Shown one piece after another: positions 1-10,777 of a stretch of DNA of 64,000 bases. The first letter of the stretch is position 1, and each line of letters opens with the position of its first letter. The notes beneath the pieces were generated by a model that ran no database searches, was not told the origin of the DNA, and saw nothing but the letters and a program-made list of their open reading frames with translations. This DNA comes from Apodemus sylvaticus (lineage: Eukaryota > Chordata > Mammalia > Rodentia > Muridae). The position numbers and the translations under genes were made by a program. The DNA is taken from NCBI RefSeq assembly GCF_947179515.1, contig NC_067473.1, positions 69,041,534 through 69,105,533 of the forward strand. Direction: 5' to 3'.

Positions 1-290
1 GAGACAGAGACAGAGGGTCACAGAGACACAGAGACACAGAGAGAAAGAGAGACAGAGACACAGAGAAAGAGAGACAGAGAGAGAGGGGCAAAGAGAGACA
101 AAGAGAGACAGAGCCAGAGAGTGCCAGAGAAACTCAGGCAGACACAGAATCAGAAACACAGAGACAGAGAGGCAGAAAGACCTAGAGAAAGAGAGATAGA
201 AGCAGACACAAAGACAGAGACACAGAGACAGAAGGACCTAGAGAACGACAGGCAGACAAGCACAGACAGAGACTACAGAGAGGATTATGG
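1..290. repeat. Purine-rich GACAGA/CACAGAGA satellite
   Basis: The window opens inside a low-complexity array of imperfect GAGACAGA and CACAGAGA units with almost no pyrimidine runs on this strand. It decays into ordinary sequence near 290. An apparent reading frame of 73 codons across it is a by-product of the repeat (Arg/Glu/Thr/Gln-rich) and is not treated as a gene. The array probably extends beyond the left edge. Confidence 0.85.
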
Positions 291-811
291 TGATAAAATG
301 GATATTGATAATTTAAGTTTCTTCGCAGTTTGTTTTCTTTAAAAGGTTTAAAAATTTCAGACTCCAGTGTAGTGTTAAGAAGTATCTATTTTATCAAAGC
401 AATCTTCTCTTGCATTCATACCTTGCAGTAATTTTTATATGCCAGGCTTTGCATTATGACTAAAACAAAACAGAGATGAATGTGTACAGATGCCCAGATT
501 GCCAAGGAGACAAACAAGAACAAATGTTGAATAATAAATGCAGCCAAAAGGTAATTGTTTTGTAAATACTGAATTTTCCTTTCTGACATCTTAGTAAATT
601 AAGATATCAGAAAAAAGACATATCTGAGGTAAATCTAAGGATTAAATTAAAGAAATAACATCATTTTTGTTTTTATTATATATTTTGATGATATTTTTAC
701 ACACTCATACATAGTAAAATCATTATTATAATTAAGCAATGTACATATCTATCATTGCACAGGGGTTTTCTTTGTATCCAATACAGTAGCTGTATTTCTT
801 TTATTTATTTT
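291..811. other. AT-rich DNA, nothing recognised
   Basis: AT-rich non-repetitive sequence between the purine satellite and the first LINE-1. I see no conserved reading frame and no repeat family I can name. The octamer GTATTTCT at 792-799 recurs at 1554-1561 and may be a short target-site duplication of the LINE-1 that follows. Confidence 0.5.
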
Positions 812-1553
812 TTTTTAGAATTTTTTTATTCGATATAATTTATTTACATTTCAAATGATTTCCCCTTTTCTAGCCCCCCACTCCCTGAAAGTCCCGTAAA
901 CCCCCTTCTCTTCCCCTGTCCTCCCACCCACCCCTTCTCACTTCCCCGTTCTGGTTTTGCCGAATACTGTTTCACTGAGTCTTTCCAGAACCAGGGGCCA
1001 CTCCTCCTTTCTTCTTGTGCCTCATTTGATGTGTGGATTATGTTTTGGGTATTCCAGTTTTCTAGGTTAATATCCACTTATTAGTGAGTGCATACCATGA
1101 TTCACCTTTTGAGTCTGGGTTACCTCACTTAGTATGATGTTCTCCAGCTCCATCCATTTGCCTAAGAATTTCATGAATTCATTGTTTCTAATGGCTGAAT
1201 AGTACTCCATTTTGTAGATGTACCACATTTTTTGCATCCACTCTTCTGTTGAGGGATACCTGGGTTCTTTCCAGCATCTGGCAATTATAAATAGGGCTGC
1301 TATGAACATAGTAGAGCATGTATCCTTATTACATGGTGGAGAATCCTCTGGGTATATGCCCAGGAGTGGTATAGCAGGATCTTCTGGAAGTGAGGTGCCC
1401 AGTTTTCGGAGGAACCGCCAGACTGATTTCCAGAGTGGTTGTACCAATTTGCAACCCCACCAGCAGTGGAGGAGTGTTCCTCTTTCTCCACACCCTCTCT
1501 AACACCTGCTGTCTCCTGAATTTTTAATCTTAGCCATTCTGACTGGTGTAATG
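812..1553 (-). mobile_element. LINE-1, 5'-truncated young copy (ORF2 tail plus 3' UTR)
   Basis: Read on the minus strand, this is the C-terminal end of LINE-1 ORF2p (reverse transcriptase protein) followed by a short 3' UTR and an A-rich tail, seen as poly-T near 812. The ORF2 tail (1067 to about 1447) shows hallmarks such as LLGIYPEDS, FIAALFIIARCW, MEYYSAIRNNEF and the terminal SLISGY before the stop. An upstream Trp codon has become TAG, so the fragment is dead. Homology ends near 1553 (5' truncation). An 8-bp flanking repeat, GTATTTCT (792-799 and 1554-1561), is a weak target-site duplication. The same 3' UTR type recurs at 3.6, 7.8, 37.4 and 60.7 kb. Confidence 0.9.
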
Positions 1554-1719
1554 GTATTTCTAATGATATTTGTTAGATGATCTCTTCAAAAATGATATTG
1601 ATGATGAAGATGTAGGTATATTTCTCCTAAACAATTAGGTTCTTTTTAAAAAGAAGGATTCTTTATTTTTTATTGCATTCACATATACATGCCATGCACT
1701 TGGTTGTTATCCATCCATC

Positions 1720-1925
1720 CACTCCTTCTGTCCTAGTTATCATGAACTATCAACTCGATAGAACCTAAAAACAACTGAGAAGGAGTCTCCGTTATTTCCT
1801 GAGTTAGGTTGACGTATAGGACTGACTATGGGGCAGAGTCCTGACTGTTATTTGTTGTAGGTAGAACTAAACTGTAGTTGGTGGTGCCATTCCCTGTATT
1901 ACTAGTCCTATTTAAGAAACCTAGC
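1720..1925 (+). mobile_element. Rodent LTR-like repeat fragment
   Basis: This segment resembles a very common rodent repeat that I remember as LTR-like: a region related to 'GTGGTGCCATTCCCTG' followed by a TATA-like stretch near 1910-1930. Related sequence in the opposite orientation appears at 42.7-43.06 kb and 46.9-47.05 kb. The copy is diverged, its edges are soft, and I am not sure of the family name. Confidence 0.35.
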
Positions 1926-1929
1926 TATA

Positions 1930-2127
1930 AAGTTTTGGAGAACTAGAGTGCTCTAGTATTAAGAATACTTGCAGTTCTTCTTGAGGATCTGGGTCAGTTT
2001 CTAGTGATTACATTGACAATTTACAATATCATGTAATCACAGTTCCAGGGAATCTGGAGAAGTGAAACAAACAAACCAAACCAAACCAAAGCCAAAACCA
2101 AAAAAAAAAAAAAAAGAAAAAAAAATT
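1930..2127 (+). mobile_element. B3/B2-type SINE with A-rich tail
   Basis: Diverged tRNA-derived rodent SINE. The order matches the B3 pattern: a degenerate GGAGA-CT-GCTC head, a TTCTTGAGGATCTGGGTCAGTTTC box-like middle, then CACAGTTCCAGGGAATCTGG. It ends in CAAA-rich and then pure-A sequence at 2078-2127, the expected tail. The copy is clearly old, with many substitutions against the consensus I remember. Confidence 0.6.
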
Positions 2128-2149
2128 AAATTAATCTCTGAATAAGATT

Positions 2150-2730
2150 CATTGGTGTGATGTTTTATTTTTTATTTTATTTCAAGTTATATGGTACTTT
2201 TATATTTTCATTTTAATATATAATGGTTATGATTTCCCACCTTCTATTTTTTTCAGTTCCTTCCCACATGTTCTCCCATCCAGATCTACCTCTTTATTTT
2301 CTTCCATTAGAAAACAGTTTTCTGACTGATATAATAAATATAATATAATATAATATAATATAATATAATATAATATAATATAATATAATATAATATAATA
2401 AACTTAATATAAAGGTATAACAAGATTAAATAGAAGAAATAAATAAATGGACCCAAGAGAAGGACTAGAAAACAGACCCACTCATTTAAACACTCAGGAA
2501 TCATATAAAAGCATTGAATTCGAAGCCATAATATATATGAAAGAAGCCTGTAGTGTTAAAAGTAATAAAATTATATCAATAAAACATAATAAAATAAAAA
2601 TAAAGAATAATAAGACAAAATTAAAAAGCAAAGCAAAACCTTGACACAACATCGGTCATTGTTTGCTTTCTTTTAGCCATCTACTGCCCAGCATGCAAGC
2701 TATCTGTAAATGTAACATTTATTCAGCAAA
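2150..2730 (-). mobile_element. Old Lx-type LINE-1 3' UTR
   Basis: T-rich sequence at 2150-2180 (the tail of a minus-strand element) is followed by CCCATCCAGATCTACCTC, TTAGAAAACAG, then an A-rich section with CACTCAGGAATCATATAAAAG and GAAGCCATAATATATATG, ending in GCCATCTACTGCCCAGCATGCAAG. That order matches an old murine LINE-1 3' UTR as I remember it. A TATAA microsatellite has expanded inside it. Apparent ORFs here are A-rich artefacts. Confidence 0.55.
2330..2402. repeat. (TATAA)n microsatellite
   Basis: About fourteen near-perfect TATAA pentamers inside the LINE-1 3' UTR. Because the host element is A-rich here, the array probably grew from element sequence after insertion. Confidence 0.95.
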
Positions 2731-3028
2731 TACAAATGTATACTCACAGTCTTACTGCTGAATAAACTCATACATTTTAGTTCTTTCTGAACTTTAGCTG
2801 GCTTGTTCAACTCTGCTGTTCTGGCTGAAAATGCCTCCCCAACTGGATGACTTATTTAGACTGACATCTCTAGGCTTCTCATGAAATTTCTCTGCTTGAC
2901 CTCATACTAACTTTGAAAATATATTCTAATCTTCTGGCTCTTTCTCATTCTCTGGCTGATTCTGTCTTTACCTGTGACTACCTTGTTCTCTATGCTACCT
3001 GTCTTTGTAAAATCTCCCAGTAAAACTG

Positions 3029-3064
<36 letters not shown>

Positions 3065-3289
3065 ACCACAGTCTACCTGTGTCTTGCTCTTTTTCTGTAC
3101 TGCTCTTAAGTAACCTTTCCTTGCTGTACTGTTCTCATGAGAATTGGGCATACCCTATCACTTACTCATTCTGTTAAATCTTCCTCTTATTCAGCACTTT
3201 GTTTGCCACAAAATTAGATGTCATATTCAAAGACAGCTTCTTCCCATTACAAACTAACTTTACCTTCATTGATGGGGATTAAGGATGTA
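2731..3289. other. Unassigned DNA with a CA microsatellite
   Basis: No gene or repeat family recognised apart from the CA run at 3031-3058. The sequence is diverged and AT-rich. Confidence 0.4.
3031..3066. repeat. (CA)n microsatellite
   Basis: About fourteen uninterrupted CA dinucleotides from 3031, then an imperfect end (ATACACACC). It lies in unassigned DNA. Confidence 0.95.
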
Positions 3290-3553
3290 TACTAAGAGTG
3301 TGTCTGTATTCCAGCCAGAGGGATTAAAAGTGGGTCATTTTGCTGGATCACAGAGACTTAGAAGGTCTATGTATACTCTTTTCAGAGCAGCTTCTACTGT
3401 TTTAGATTTCCATACAACCCTACTATTATACCTTAATTTTAACTATTTCTTCCTGTATTCCCTCATAGTTCCCCCTATCGGCCCCCACACTTCCTGTTTC
3501 AAACCTCCACCCCATCCATCCATGACTGCTCCACTTCCTTTTCTTATGGACGA
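3290..3553 (-). mobile_element. Ancient LINE-1 3' region
   Basis: Sequence around 3330-3400 (GGTCATTTTGCTGGATCA) resembles diverged minus-strand LINE-1 ORF2 C-terminal sequence. 3420-3550 resembles an old pyrimidine-rich 3' UTR similar to 11.09-11.32 kb. It ends exactly at the target-site copy used by the LINE-1 that follows, and old LINE-1 sequence resumes on the far side at 4445. The parsimonious reading is one old element interrupted by a younger one. Confidence 0.5.
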
Positions 3554-3566
3554 ACTATTTGTTATT

Positions 3567-4431
3567 TTTTTTTTTACATTTTTCTGCTTTAATATTCCTT
3601 CATTTATTTTTTCTTTTTTTTATTCGATATATTCTTTATTTACATTTCAAATGATTTCCCCTTTTCTGGCTCCCCACTCCCCAAAAGTCCCATAAGCCCT
3701 CTTCCTTCCCCCTGTTCCCCTGTCTACCCCTTCTTACTTCCCTGTTCTAGTATTCCCCTATACTGCTCCACTGAGTCTTTCCAGAACCAGGGGCCACTCC
3801 TCTGTTCTTCTTGGATGTCATTTAATATGTGGATTATGTCTTGGATATTCAAAGTTTCTAGGCTAATATCCATTTATCAGTGAGTGCATACCATGATTCA
3901 TCTTTTGAGACTGGGTTACCTCACTTAGTGTGATGTTCTACAGCTCCATCCATTTGTCTAAGAATTTCATGAATTCATTGTTTCTAATGGCTGAATAGTA
4001 CTCCATTGTGTAACTATACCACAATTTTTGTATCTATTCTTCCGTTGAGGGACACCTGGGTTCTTTCCAGCTTCTGGCTACTACAAATTGGGCTGCTATG
4101 AATATAGTGGAGAACTTTAGATGGTTGAAAAGCACCTTAAGAAATGTTCAACATCATTAATCATTAGGGAAATGCAAATTAAAACAACCCTAAGATTTCA
4201 CCTCACACCAGTCAGAATGGCTAAGGTCAAAAAACTCAGGAGACAGCCGGTGTTAGCGAGGATGTGGAGAAAGAGGAACACTCCTTCACTGCTGGTGGGA
4301 TTTCAAGATAGTACAACCACTTTGGAAATCAGTCTGGTGGTTCCTCAGAAATCTGGGCATGACACTTCCAGAAGACCCTGCTATAACACTCTTGAGCATA
4401 TACCCAGAGGATTCCCCGGCATGCAATAAAG
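3567..4431 (-). mobile_element. LINE-1 with 5' inversion (twin priming)
   Basis: Two abutting LINE-1 pieces in opposite orientation. 3600-4110 is minus strand: poly-A tail, 3' UTR and the last part of ORF2. About 4113-4431 is plus strand: the ORF2 segment immediately upstream (AEKHLKKCS region to the LLGIYPEDS region). The outer end of the inverted piece stops where the 3' piece begins in element coordinates, the signature of twin priming. Flanks carry a 13-bp duplication with one mismatch (3554-3566 and 4432-4444). Between two A-runs at the 3' end lies about 30-35 bp of non-LINE-1 sequence (about 3572-3605), which looks like a short 3' transduction. Confidence 0.88.
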
Positions 4432-4444
4432 ACTACTTGTTATT

Positions 4445-4716
4445 CTTAATTCTTTATTCTATACCAAAATTCTATGATTCAACAGACGACAGTTTTATTA
4501 CGATTGACTTAACAGCAAATATATAAGTGAAATATGTCGCATTTGTCTTTCTAGATCTGCAATAGTTTACTCACGGTGATGCTAATTCCATCCCCTTACT
4601 GAGAACTTCAGTTTTCAAGGGCTGAATAATATTTCATTGTGAAAATATACCACATTTCCTTCATCCATACTCTGTTGAGGGACATCAATATTTTTGTTTT
4701 TGTTTTGCTTTAAAAT
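4445..4716 (-). mobile_element. Ancient LINE-1, ORF2 end/3' UTR junction
   Basis: Diverged minus-strand LINE-1. 4600-4700 carries the recognisable GGCTGAATAATATTTCATTGTG, TACCACATTTCCTTCATCC and TGTTGAGGGACATC motifs that reverse-translate to the WYIYTMEYYSA region of ORF2p. It stops at the target-site copy at 4717. The next piece of the same old ORF2 resumes at 10,778, beyond the inserted full-length LINE-1. Confidence 0.7.
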
Positions 4717-4730
4717 TCCTGGCTACTTTT
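4717..4730. repeat. Target-site duplication, left copy
   Basis: TCCTGGCTACTTTT, identical to 10,764-10,777. The pair brackets the near full-length LINE-1 and fixes its exact ends. Confidence 0.93.
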
Positions 4731-4988
4731 TTAAAAATATTTTTATTTTCTATATTCTTTGTTTCCATTTCTAATGATTTCCACTTTCCCAGACCCCCCT
4801 CTCCATATGTCCCATAAACGTTCTTCTTTCCACCCATTCTCCAATCACCTCCCTCCTTTTTCTCTGTCCTTATATTCCCCTCCAATGCTAGATCAATCCT
4901 TTCCGGAATCAGGACCCTCTCCATACTTCTTCATGGGAGTCATTTGTTATGCAATTTGTGCCTTGGGTATTCAGAGCTTCTGGGCTAA

Positions 4989-7900
4989 TTAATATCCACT
5001 TATCAGAGATTGCATTCCATGTGTATTCTTTTGTGCTTGGGTTACCTCACTTAGGATGATATTTTCCAGATCAAACCATTTGCCTATAAATTTTGTGAAT
5101 TCATTGTTTCTAATTGCTGAGTAGTATTCCATTGTGTAAATATACTACACTTTCCATATCCATTCTTCCTTTGAGGGACATCTGGGTTCTTTCCAGCTTC
5201 TGGCTATTATAAATAAGGCTGCTATGAACATAATGGAGCATGTGTCTTTATTGCATGCCGGGGAATCCTTTGGGTATATGCCCAAAAGAGGTATAGCAGG
5301 GTCCTCCGGAAGTGTCATGTCCAGTTTTCTGAGGAACCACCAGACTGATTTCCAAAGTGGTTGCACCATCTTACAGTCCCACCAGCAGTGGAGGAGTGTT
5401 CCTCTTTCTCCACATCCTTGCCAACATCTGCTGTCTCCTGAGTTTTTGACCTTAGCCATTCTGACTGGTGTAAGGTGAAATCTCAGGGTTGCTTTGATTT
5501 GCATTTCCCTAATGACTAATGATGTTGAGCACTTCTTAAGATGCCTCTCAGTCATCCGAATTTCTTCAGGTGAAAACTCTTAGTATAGATCTGTATCCCA
5601 TTTTTAATAGGGTTATTTGTTTCTCTGGGGTCTAACTTCTTGAGTTCTTTGTATATATTGGATATTAGCCCTCTATCAGATGTAGGGTTGGTGAATATCC
5701 TTTCCCAATTTGTTGGTTGCCGTTTTGTCCTTTTAACAGTGTCCTTTGTCTTACAGAAACTTTGTAATTTTATGAGGTCCCATTTGTAAATTCTTGATCT
5801 TAGAACATAAGCTATTGGCATTCTGTTCAGGAACTTTTCCCCTGTGCCCATGTCATCAAGGGTTTGACCCAGTTTCTTTTCTATTAGTTTCAGTGTGTCT
5901 GGTTTTATGTGGAGGTCCTTGATCCACTTGGAGTTTAGTACATGGAGATAAGAATAAATCAATTCACATTCATCTGCATGCTGACCTCCAATTGAATCAG
6001 CACCATTTGTTGAAAAGGCTATCCTTTTTCCACTGGATGTTTTTGGCTTCTTTGTCGAAGATCAAGGGACCATAGGTGTGTGGATTCATTTCTGGGTTTT
6101 CAATTCTATTCCATTGGTCCACTTGTCTGTTACTGTGCCAATACCATGCAGTTTTTAACACTATTGCTTTGTAGTATTGCTTGAAGTCAGAGATACTGAT
6201 TCCCCCAGAATTTCTTTAGTTGTTGAGAATAGTTTTAGCTATCCTGGGTTTTTGTTATTCCAGATGAATTTGAGAATTACTTTTTCTAACTTTGGAAGAA
6301 CTGAGTTGGGATTTTGATGGGGATTGCATTGAATCTGAAGATTGCTTTTGGCAAAATGGCCATTTTAACTATATTAATCCTGCCAATCCAGGAGCATGGC
6401 AGATTTTTCCATTTTCTGAGGTCTTCTTCGATTTCCTTCTTCAGAGACCCGAAGTTCTTGTCATATAGATCTTTCACTTGTTTGGTTAGAGTCACACTAA
6501 GATACTTTATATTGTTTTGGGGTATTGTGAAGGGTGTCATTTCCCTAACTTCTTTCTCAGCCTGCTTATCCTTTGAGTATAGGAAGGCAACTGATTTGCT
6601 TGAGTTGATTTTATAACCAGCCACTTTGCTGAAGTTGTTTATGAGCTGTAGGAGTTCTCTGGTGGAGGTTTTCAGGTCACTTAAGTAGACTATCATGTCA
6701 TCTGCAAATAGTGATAATTTGACTTCTTCCTTTCCAATTTGTTTCCCCTTGACCTTTTTATGTTGTCTAATTGTTCTAGCTAGAACTTCAAGTACTATAT
6801 TGAAAAGATATGGAGAGAGAGGACAGCCTTGTCTAGTCCCTGATTTTAGTGGGGTTGCTTCAAGTTTCTCTCCATTTAGCTTGATGTTGGCTACCAGGTT
6901 GCTGTATATTGCTTTAAATATGGTTAGGTATGGGCCTTGAATTCCTGTTCTTTCCAAGACTTTTAGCATGAAAGGATGCTGAATTTTGTCAAATGCTTTT
7001 TCAGCATCTAAAGAGATGATCGTATGGTTTTTTTCTGAGTTTGTTTATGTAGTTGATTGCATTTATGGATTTTCTTATATTGAACCATCCTGTATCCCTG
7101 CGATAAAGCCTACTTGATCATGGTGGATGATTGTTTTGATGTGTTCTTGGATTCAGTTGGCAAGAATTTTATTAAGTATTTTTGCATCAATATTCATAAG
7201 GGAAATGGGCCTGAATTTCTCTTTCTTTGTTGGATCTTTGTGTGGTTTTGGTATCAGCGTAATTGTGGCTTCATAGAATGAGTTGGGTAGAGTTCCTTCT
7301 GTTTCTATTTTGTGGAATAGTTTGAAGAGTATTGGTATTAGGTCTTCTATGAAGGTCTGATAGAATTCTGCACTGAAGCCATCTGGTCCAGTGCTTTTTT
7401 TGGTTGGGAGACTTTCTATGACCCTTTTTATTTCTTCAGGTGTTATGCGATTGTTTAGATGATCTATTTAATCCTGATTTAGTTTTGGTGTCTGATATCT
7501 GTCTAGGAAACTGCATTTCCTCCAGATTCTCCAGCTGTGTTAAGTATAGGCTTTTGTAGTAGGATCTAATGATTTTTTGAATTTCCTCAGTTTCTGTTGT
7601 TAATCCCCCTTTTCATTTCTAATTTTGTTAATTTGGATACTGTCTCTGTGCCTTTGGTTAGCCTGGCTGAGAGTTTATCTATCTTATTGATTTTTCTCAA
7701 AGAACCAGCTCCTGGTTTTGTTGATTCTTTGTATGATTCTCTTTGTTTCTAGCTTTTTTTTTTCTTTTTAAAATTTATTGATATATTTATTTACATTTCA
7801 AATGATTTCCCCTTTTCTGGAACCCTACTCCCTGAAAGTCCCATCAGCCCACTTCCCTCCTCCTGTTTTCCCACCCAACCCTTCCCACTTCCCTGTTCTG

Positions 7901-9116
7901 GTTTTGCCCTATACTGCTTCACTGAATCTTTCCAGAACAAGGGGCCACTCCTCCATTCTTCTTGTACCTCATTTGATGTGTGGGTTATGTTTTGGCTATT
8001 CCAGTTTTCTAGGTTAACACCCACTTATTAGTGAGTGAATACCATGATTCATCTTTTGAGCCTGGGTTACCTCACTTCAGCCCTGAGTTTGATGATTTCC
8101 TGCCTTCTACTCCTCCTGGGTGAAATAGCTTCTTTTTGTTCTAGGGCTTTGAGATGTGTCATTAAACTGTTTGTGTATGCTCTCTCCATTTTCTTTTTGG
8201 AGATACTCAGGGTTATGAGTTTTCCTCTTAGCACTGCTTTCATTGTGTCCCATAGATTTGGGTATGTTGTGTCTTCATTTTCATTAAATTCTAAAAAGTC
8301 TTTAATTTCTTTCTTTATTTTTTCCTTGACCAAGGTATCATTGAATAGAATATTGTTCAGTTTCCACATGTATGTGGGTTTTCTGTTGTTTTTGTTGCTA
8401 TTGAAGGCCACTCTTACTCCATAGTGATCTGATAGGAAGCATGGGATTAGTTTGATCTTATATTTGTAGAGGTCTGTCTTGTAACCAATTATATGATAGA
8501 TTTTGGAGAAGGTACCATGAGGTGCTGAGAAAAAGGTATTTTCTTTTACTTTAGGATGAAATGTTCTCTCTATATATATATCTGTTAAATCTAATTGGTC
8601 CAAAGCTTTAATTAGTTTCACTGTTTCCCTGTTCAGTTTCTGTTTTCTTGATCTGTCCATTGAGGAAAGTGCAGGGTTGAAGTCACCCACAATTATTGTG
8701 TTATGTGCTATGTATGCTTTGAACTTTAGCAAAGTTTCTTTTATGAATGAGGGTGGTCTTGCATTTGGAGCATATATGTTCAGGATTGAAAGTTCTTATT
8801 GTTGTATTTTTCCTTTGACCAGCAAGAAATGTCCCTCAGAGTCTCTTTTGATGACTTTGGGTTGAAAGTCAGTTTTATCTGATATTATAATGGCTACTCC
8901 AGCTTGTTTCCTGAGACAATTTGCTTGTAAAATTGTCCTCCAGCCTTTTATTCTAAGGTACTGATTGTCTTTGACACTGAGGTGTGTTTCCTGTATGCAG
9001 AAAAATGTAGGGTCCTGTTTACGTATCTAGTCGGTTGGTTTATTTCTTTTTATTGGGGCATTGAGCACATTGATGTTAAGAGATATTAAGAAATGGTGAT
9101 TATTACTTCCTGTCAT
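4989..9116 (-). pseudogene. LINE-1 ORF2 (endonuclease/reverse transcriptase), broken
   Basis: ORF2p nicks target DNA and reverse-transcribes LINE-1 RNA at the nick. The start ATG reads at 9116-9114 and the terminal stop at 4991-4989. Without the nested insertion this leaves about 1,268 codons, close to the usual length of about 1,280. Recognisable parts in order: the AP-type endonuclease with GDFN (codons at 8676-8687) and SDHYG-like residues (8418-8432), the RT catalytic FADD (6697-6708), SGTRQGCPLSPYLFN just upstream of it, and the C-terminal segment. Frameshifts, stops and the insertion at about 7.75-8.08 kb break it, so no functional product is expected. Confidence 0.92.
7753..8077 (-). 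mobile_element. Nested, strongly truncated LINE-1 tail
   Basis: An A-rich tail (poly-T at 7753), then a 3' UTR of the same young type as at 0.8 kb (GATTTCCCCTTTTCTGG, GGGGCCACTCCTCC, CATTTGATGTGTGG) and only about 45 bp of ORF2 end before homology stops near 8077. It interrupts the host ORF2 between its GTTTCTAGCTT and TTCAGCCCTGAG sequences, and a few host bases are missing at the junction. I see no clear target-site duplication. Same strand as the host. Confidence 0.9.
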
Positions 9117-9184
9117 TTTTTATGTTATTTTTAAAATTTGATTGGTTAACTTCTTTTGGGTTTGATGAAAGAAAGTTACTATCT

Positions 9185-10385
9185 TGCTTTTTCCAGGGTG
9201 AAGTTACCCTCCTTGTCTTGGTGTTTTCCTCCTATTATCCTTTGTAGGGCTGGGTTTGTGGATAGATATTGGGTAAACTTGGTTTTGTCATGGAATATCT
9301 TAGTTTCTCCCTCTATGGTGATTGAGAGTTTTGCTGGGTATAGTAGTTTTGGCTGGCCTTTTTTGTTCTCTTAGAGTCTGCATGAGATCTGCCCAGAATC
9401 TTCTAGCTTTCATAGTCTCAGGTGGGAAGTCTGGTGTGATTCTGACAGGTCTTCCTTTATATGTTACTTGGCCTTTTTCTCTTACTGCCTTTAATATTCT
9501 TTCTTTGTTTAGTACATTTGGGGTTTTGATTATTTTGTGACAGGAGGTATTTCTGTTCTGGTCCAGTCTGTTTGGAATTCTGTAGGCTTCTTGTATATTC
9601 ACGGGCATCGCTCTTTTTAGGTTAGGGAAGTTTTCTTCCATAATTTTATTGAAGATATTTGCTGGCCCTTTAAGTTGTAAATCTTCACTCTCATCTATGC
9701 CTATAATCCTTAGGTTTGGTCTTCTCATTGTGTCCTGAATTTCCTGAATGTTTTGGGTTACAAGCTTTTTGCATTTTGCATTTTCTTTAACTGTTGAGTC
9801 CATGGTTTCTATGGTATTTTAGCATCTGAGATTCTTTCTTCTATCTCTTGTATTCTGTTGTTGATATTTCCATCTATGTCCCCTGATTTCTTTCCAAGGT
9901 TTTCTATCTCCGAAGTTGTCTCCCTTTGAGTTTTCTTAGTTGTTTCTACTTCTGATTTTAGATCCTGGATGGTTTTGCTTAGCTCCTTCACTTACTTGTT
10001 TGTGTTTTCCTGTAATTCTTTTAAGAGATTTTTGTGTTTCCTCTTTCATGACCTCAGTCTGTTGACCAAAGTTCTCCTGTATTTCTTTAAGTGATTTTTA
10101 TGTTTCTTCCATATTGGCATTTGTATTCTCCTGAATTTTTTTCAATGATTTTTGTGTATCCCTTGTAAGGGCTTCTAACTTTTGATCCATTTTCTTCTGA
10201 ATTTCTTTATGTTTGTCTTTCATGTGTTCCTGTACCAGCATCATGACCAGTGATTTTAAATCCAAATCTTGTTTTTCTGGTGTGATGGTGTATCCAGGGC
10301 ATGCCGTTAAGGGAGAATTGGGTTCAGATGCTGCCATATTGCCTTGATTTCTGTTAGTGACGTTCCTGAGTTTGCCTTTTGCCAT
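9185..10385 (-). pseudogene. LINE-1 ORF1 (RNA-binding coiled-coil protein), broken
   Basis: ORF1p is the RNA-binding, trimeric nucleic-acid chaperone that coats LINE-1 RNA. The start is the ATG at 10,385 (MAKGKLRNVTNRNQ). The N-terminal part (10,098-10,385) leads into a Lys/Glu/Gln-rich coiled coil (about 9,809-10,100). The conserved RRM/C-terminal part lies at 9,300-9,803, with RRPNLRIIGIDESED, LKGPANIFNKI, EAYRIPNRLDQ and KGRPVRITPDF. At least three frame changes separate these pieces and another cuts off the last 40 or so codons, so it is a pseudogene. Confidence 0.92.
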
Positions 10386-10387
10386 CT

Positions 10388-10763
10388 AGTTCTCAGTGGT
10401 GTTAGTTGGTCTTGTTGTCAATGCTGGACTCACCAGTGTAAGCTGCCTCTTCCCAGCTGGCCTCTGGTGCACAGCTGATCTCCTGTACTGCCTGGACACA
10501 GGGTGCTGTGGCCCAGGCTGTTCAGATCCTGAAGCAAAGACCTGAAGGCTCCCGCCTGGGGCCTGCTGAACTCACCAGAGCACACTGACTCCTTCCAGCT
10601 GTCCTCCTGGGTGCTTCTCTGGCCTCTTGCAAGGCCTGGAGATGTGGTGTTGTAGCCCAGGCTGTTCTGGATCAGGAAGTGGAAATCTGAAGACTTCTGC
10701 CAGAGGCCTCCGGACTGGAACCTAACCTCTGTGGGGCCAGACCCACCAGAGCAAGCTGCGTCC
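10388..10763 (-). promoter_or_regulatory. LINE-1 5' UTR with tandem monomers
   Basis: GC-richer sequence directly upstream of ORF1 in the element's sense. A CACCAG-centred motif recurs at 10,431, 10,573 and 10,744, and GCCCAGGCTGTTC recurs at 10,511 and 10,655. This gives about 2.3 imperfect units spaced 142-171 bp. Tandem monomers ahead of ORF1 are the internal promoter of murine LINE-1s. The array ends at the target-site duplication, so the transcript that jumped began within a monomer. Substitutions and indels suggest it is no longer strong, but activity cannot be judged from sequence. Confidence 0.75.
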
Positions 10764-10777
10764 TCCTGGCTACTTTT
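10764..10777. repeat. Target-site duplication, right copy
   Basis: TCCTGGCTACTTTT, identical to 4717-4730. Old LINE-1 ORF2 sequence continues immediately after it. Confidence 0.93.

Larger units (their letters stand above)
4731..10763 (-). mobile_element. Near full-length LINE-1, coding-dead
   Basis: A complete LINE-1 architecture on the minus strand. 5' UTR with tandem monomers about 10,388-10,763; ORF1 about 9,185-10,385; ORF2 about 4,989-9,116; 3' UTR and A-rich end 4,731-4,988. Perfect 14-bp duplications flank it (4717-4730, 10,764-10,777), so this is one insertion of 6,033 bp including a nested LINE-1 of about 325 bp. It landed inside an older LINE-1 of the same orientation. Both ORFs carry frameshifts and stops. 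For example, the ORF2 frame has a stop shortly after the start codon at 9,116 and is open only in pieces (5145-5555, 5552-5962, 6286-6969, 8067-8732). It cannot be an autonomous source. Confidence 0.93.

Noticed and set aside
121..342. 73-codon Arg/Glu/Thr-rich frame
   Set aside because: Lies in the GACAGA satellite.
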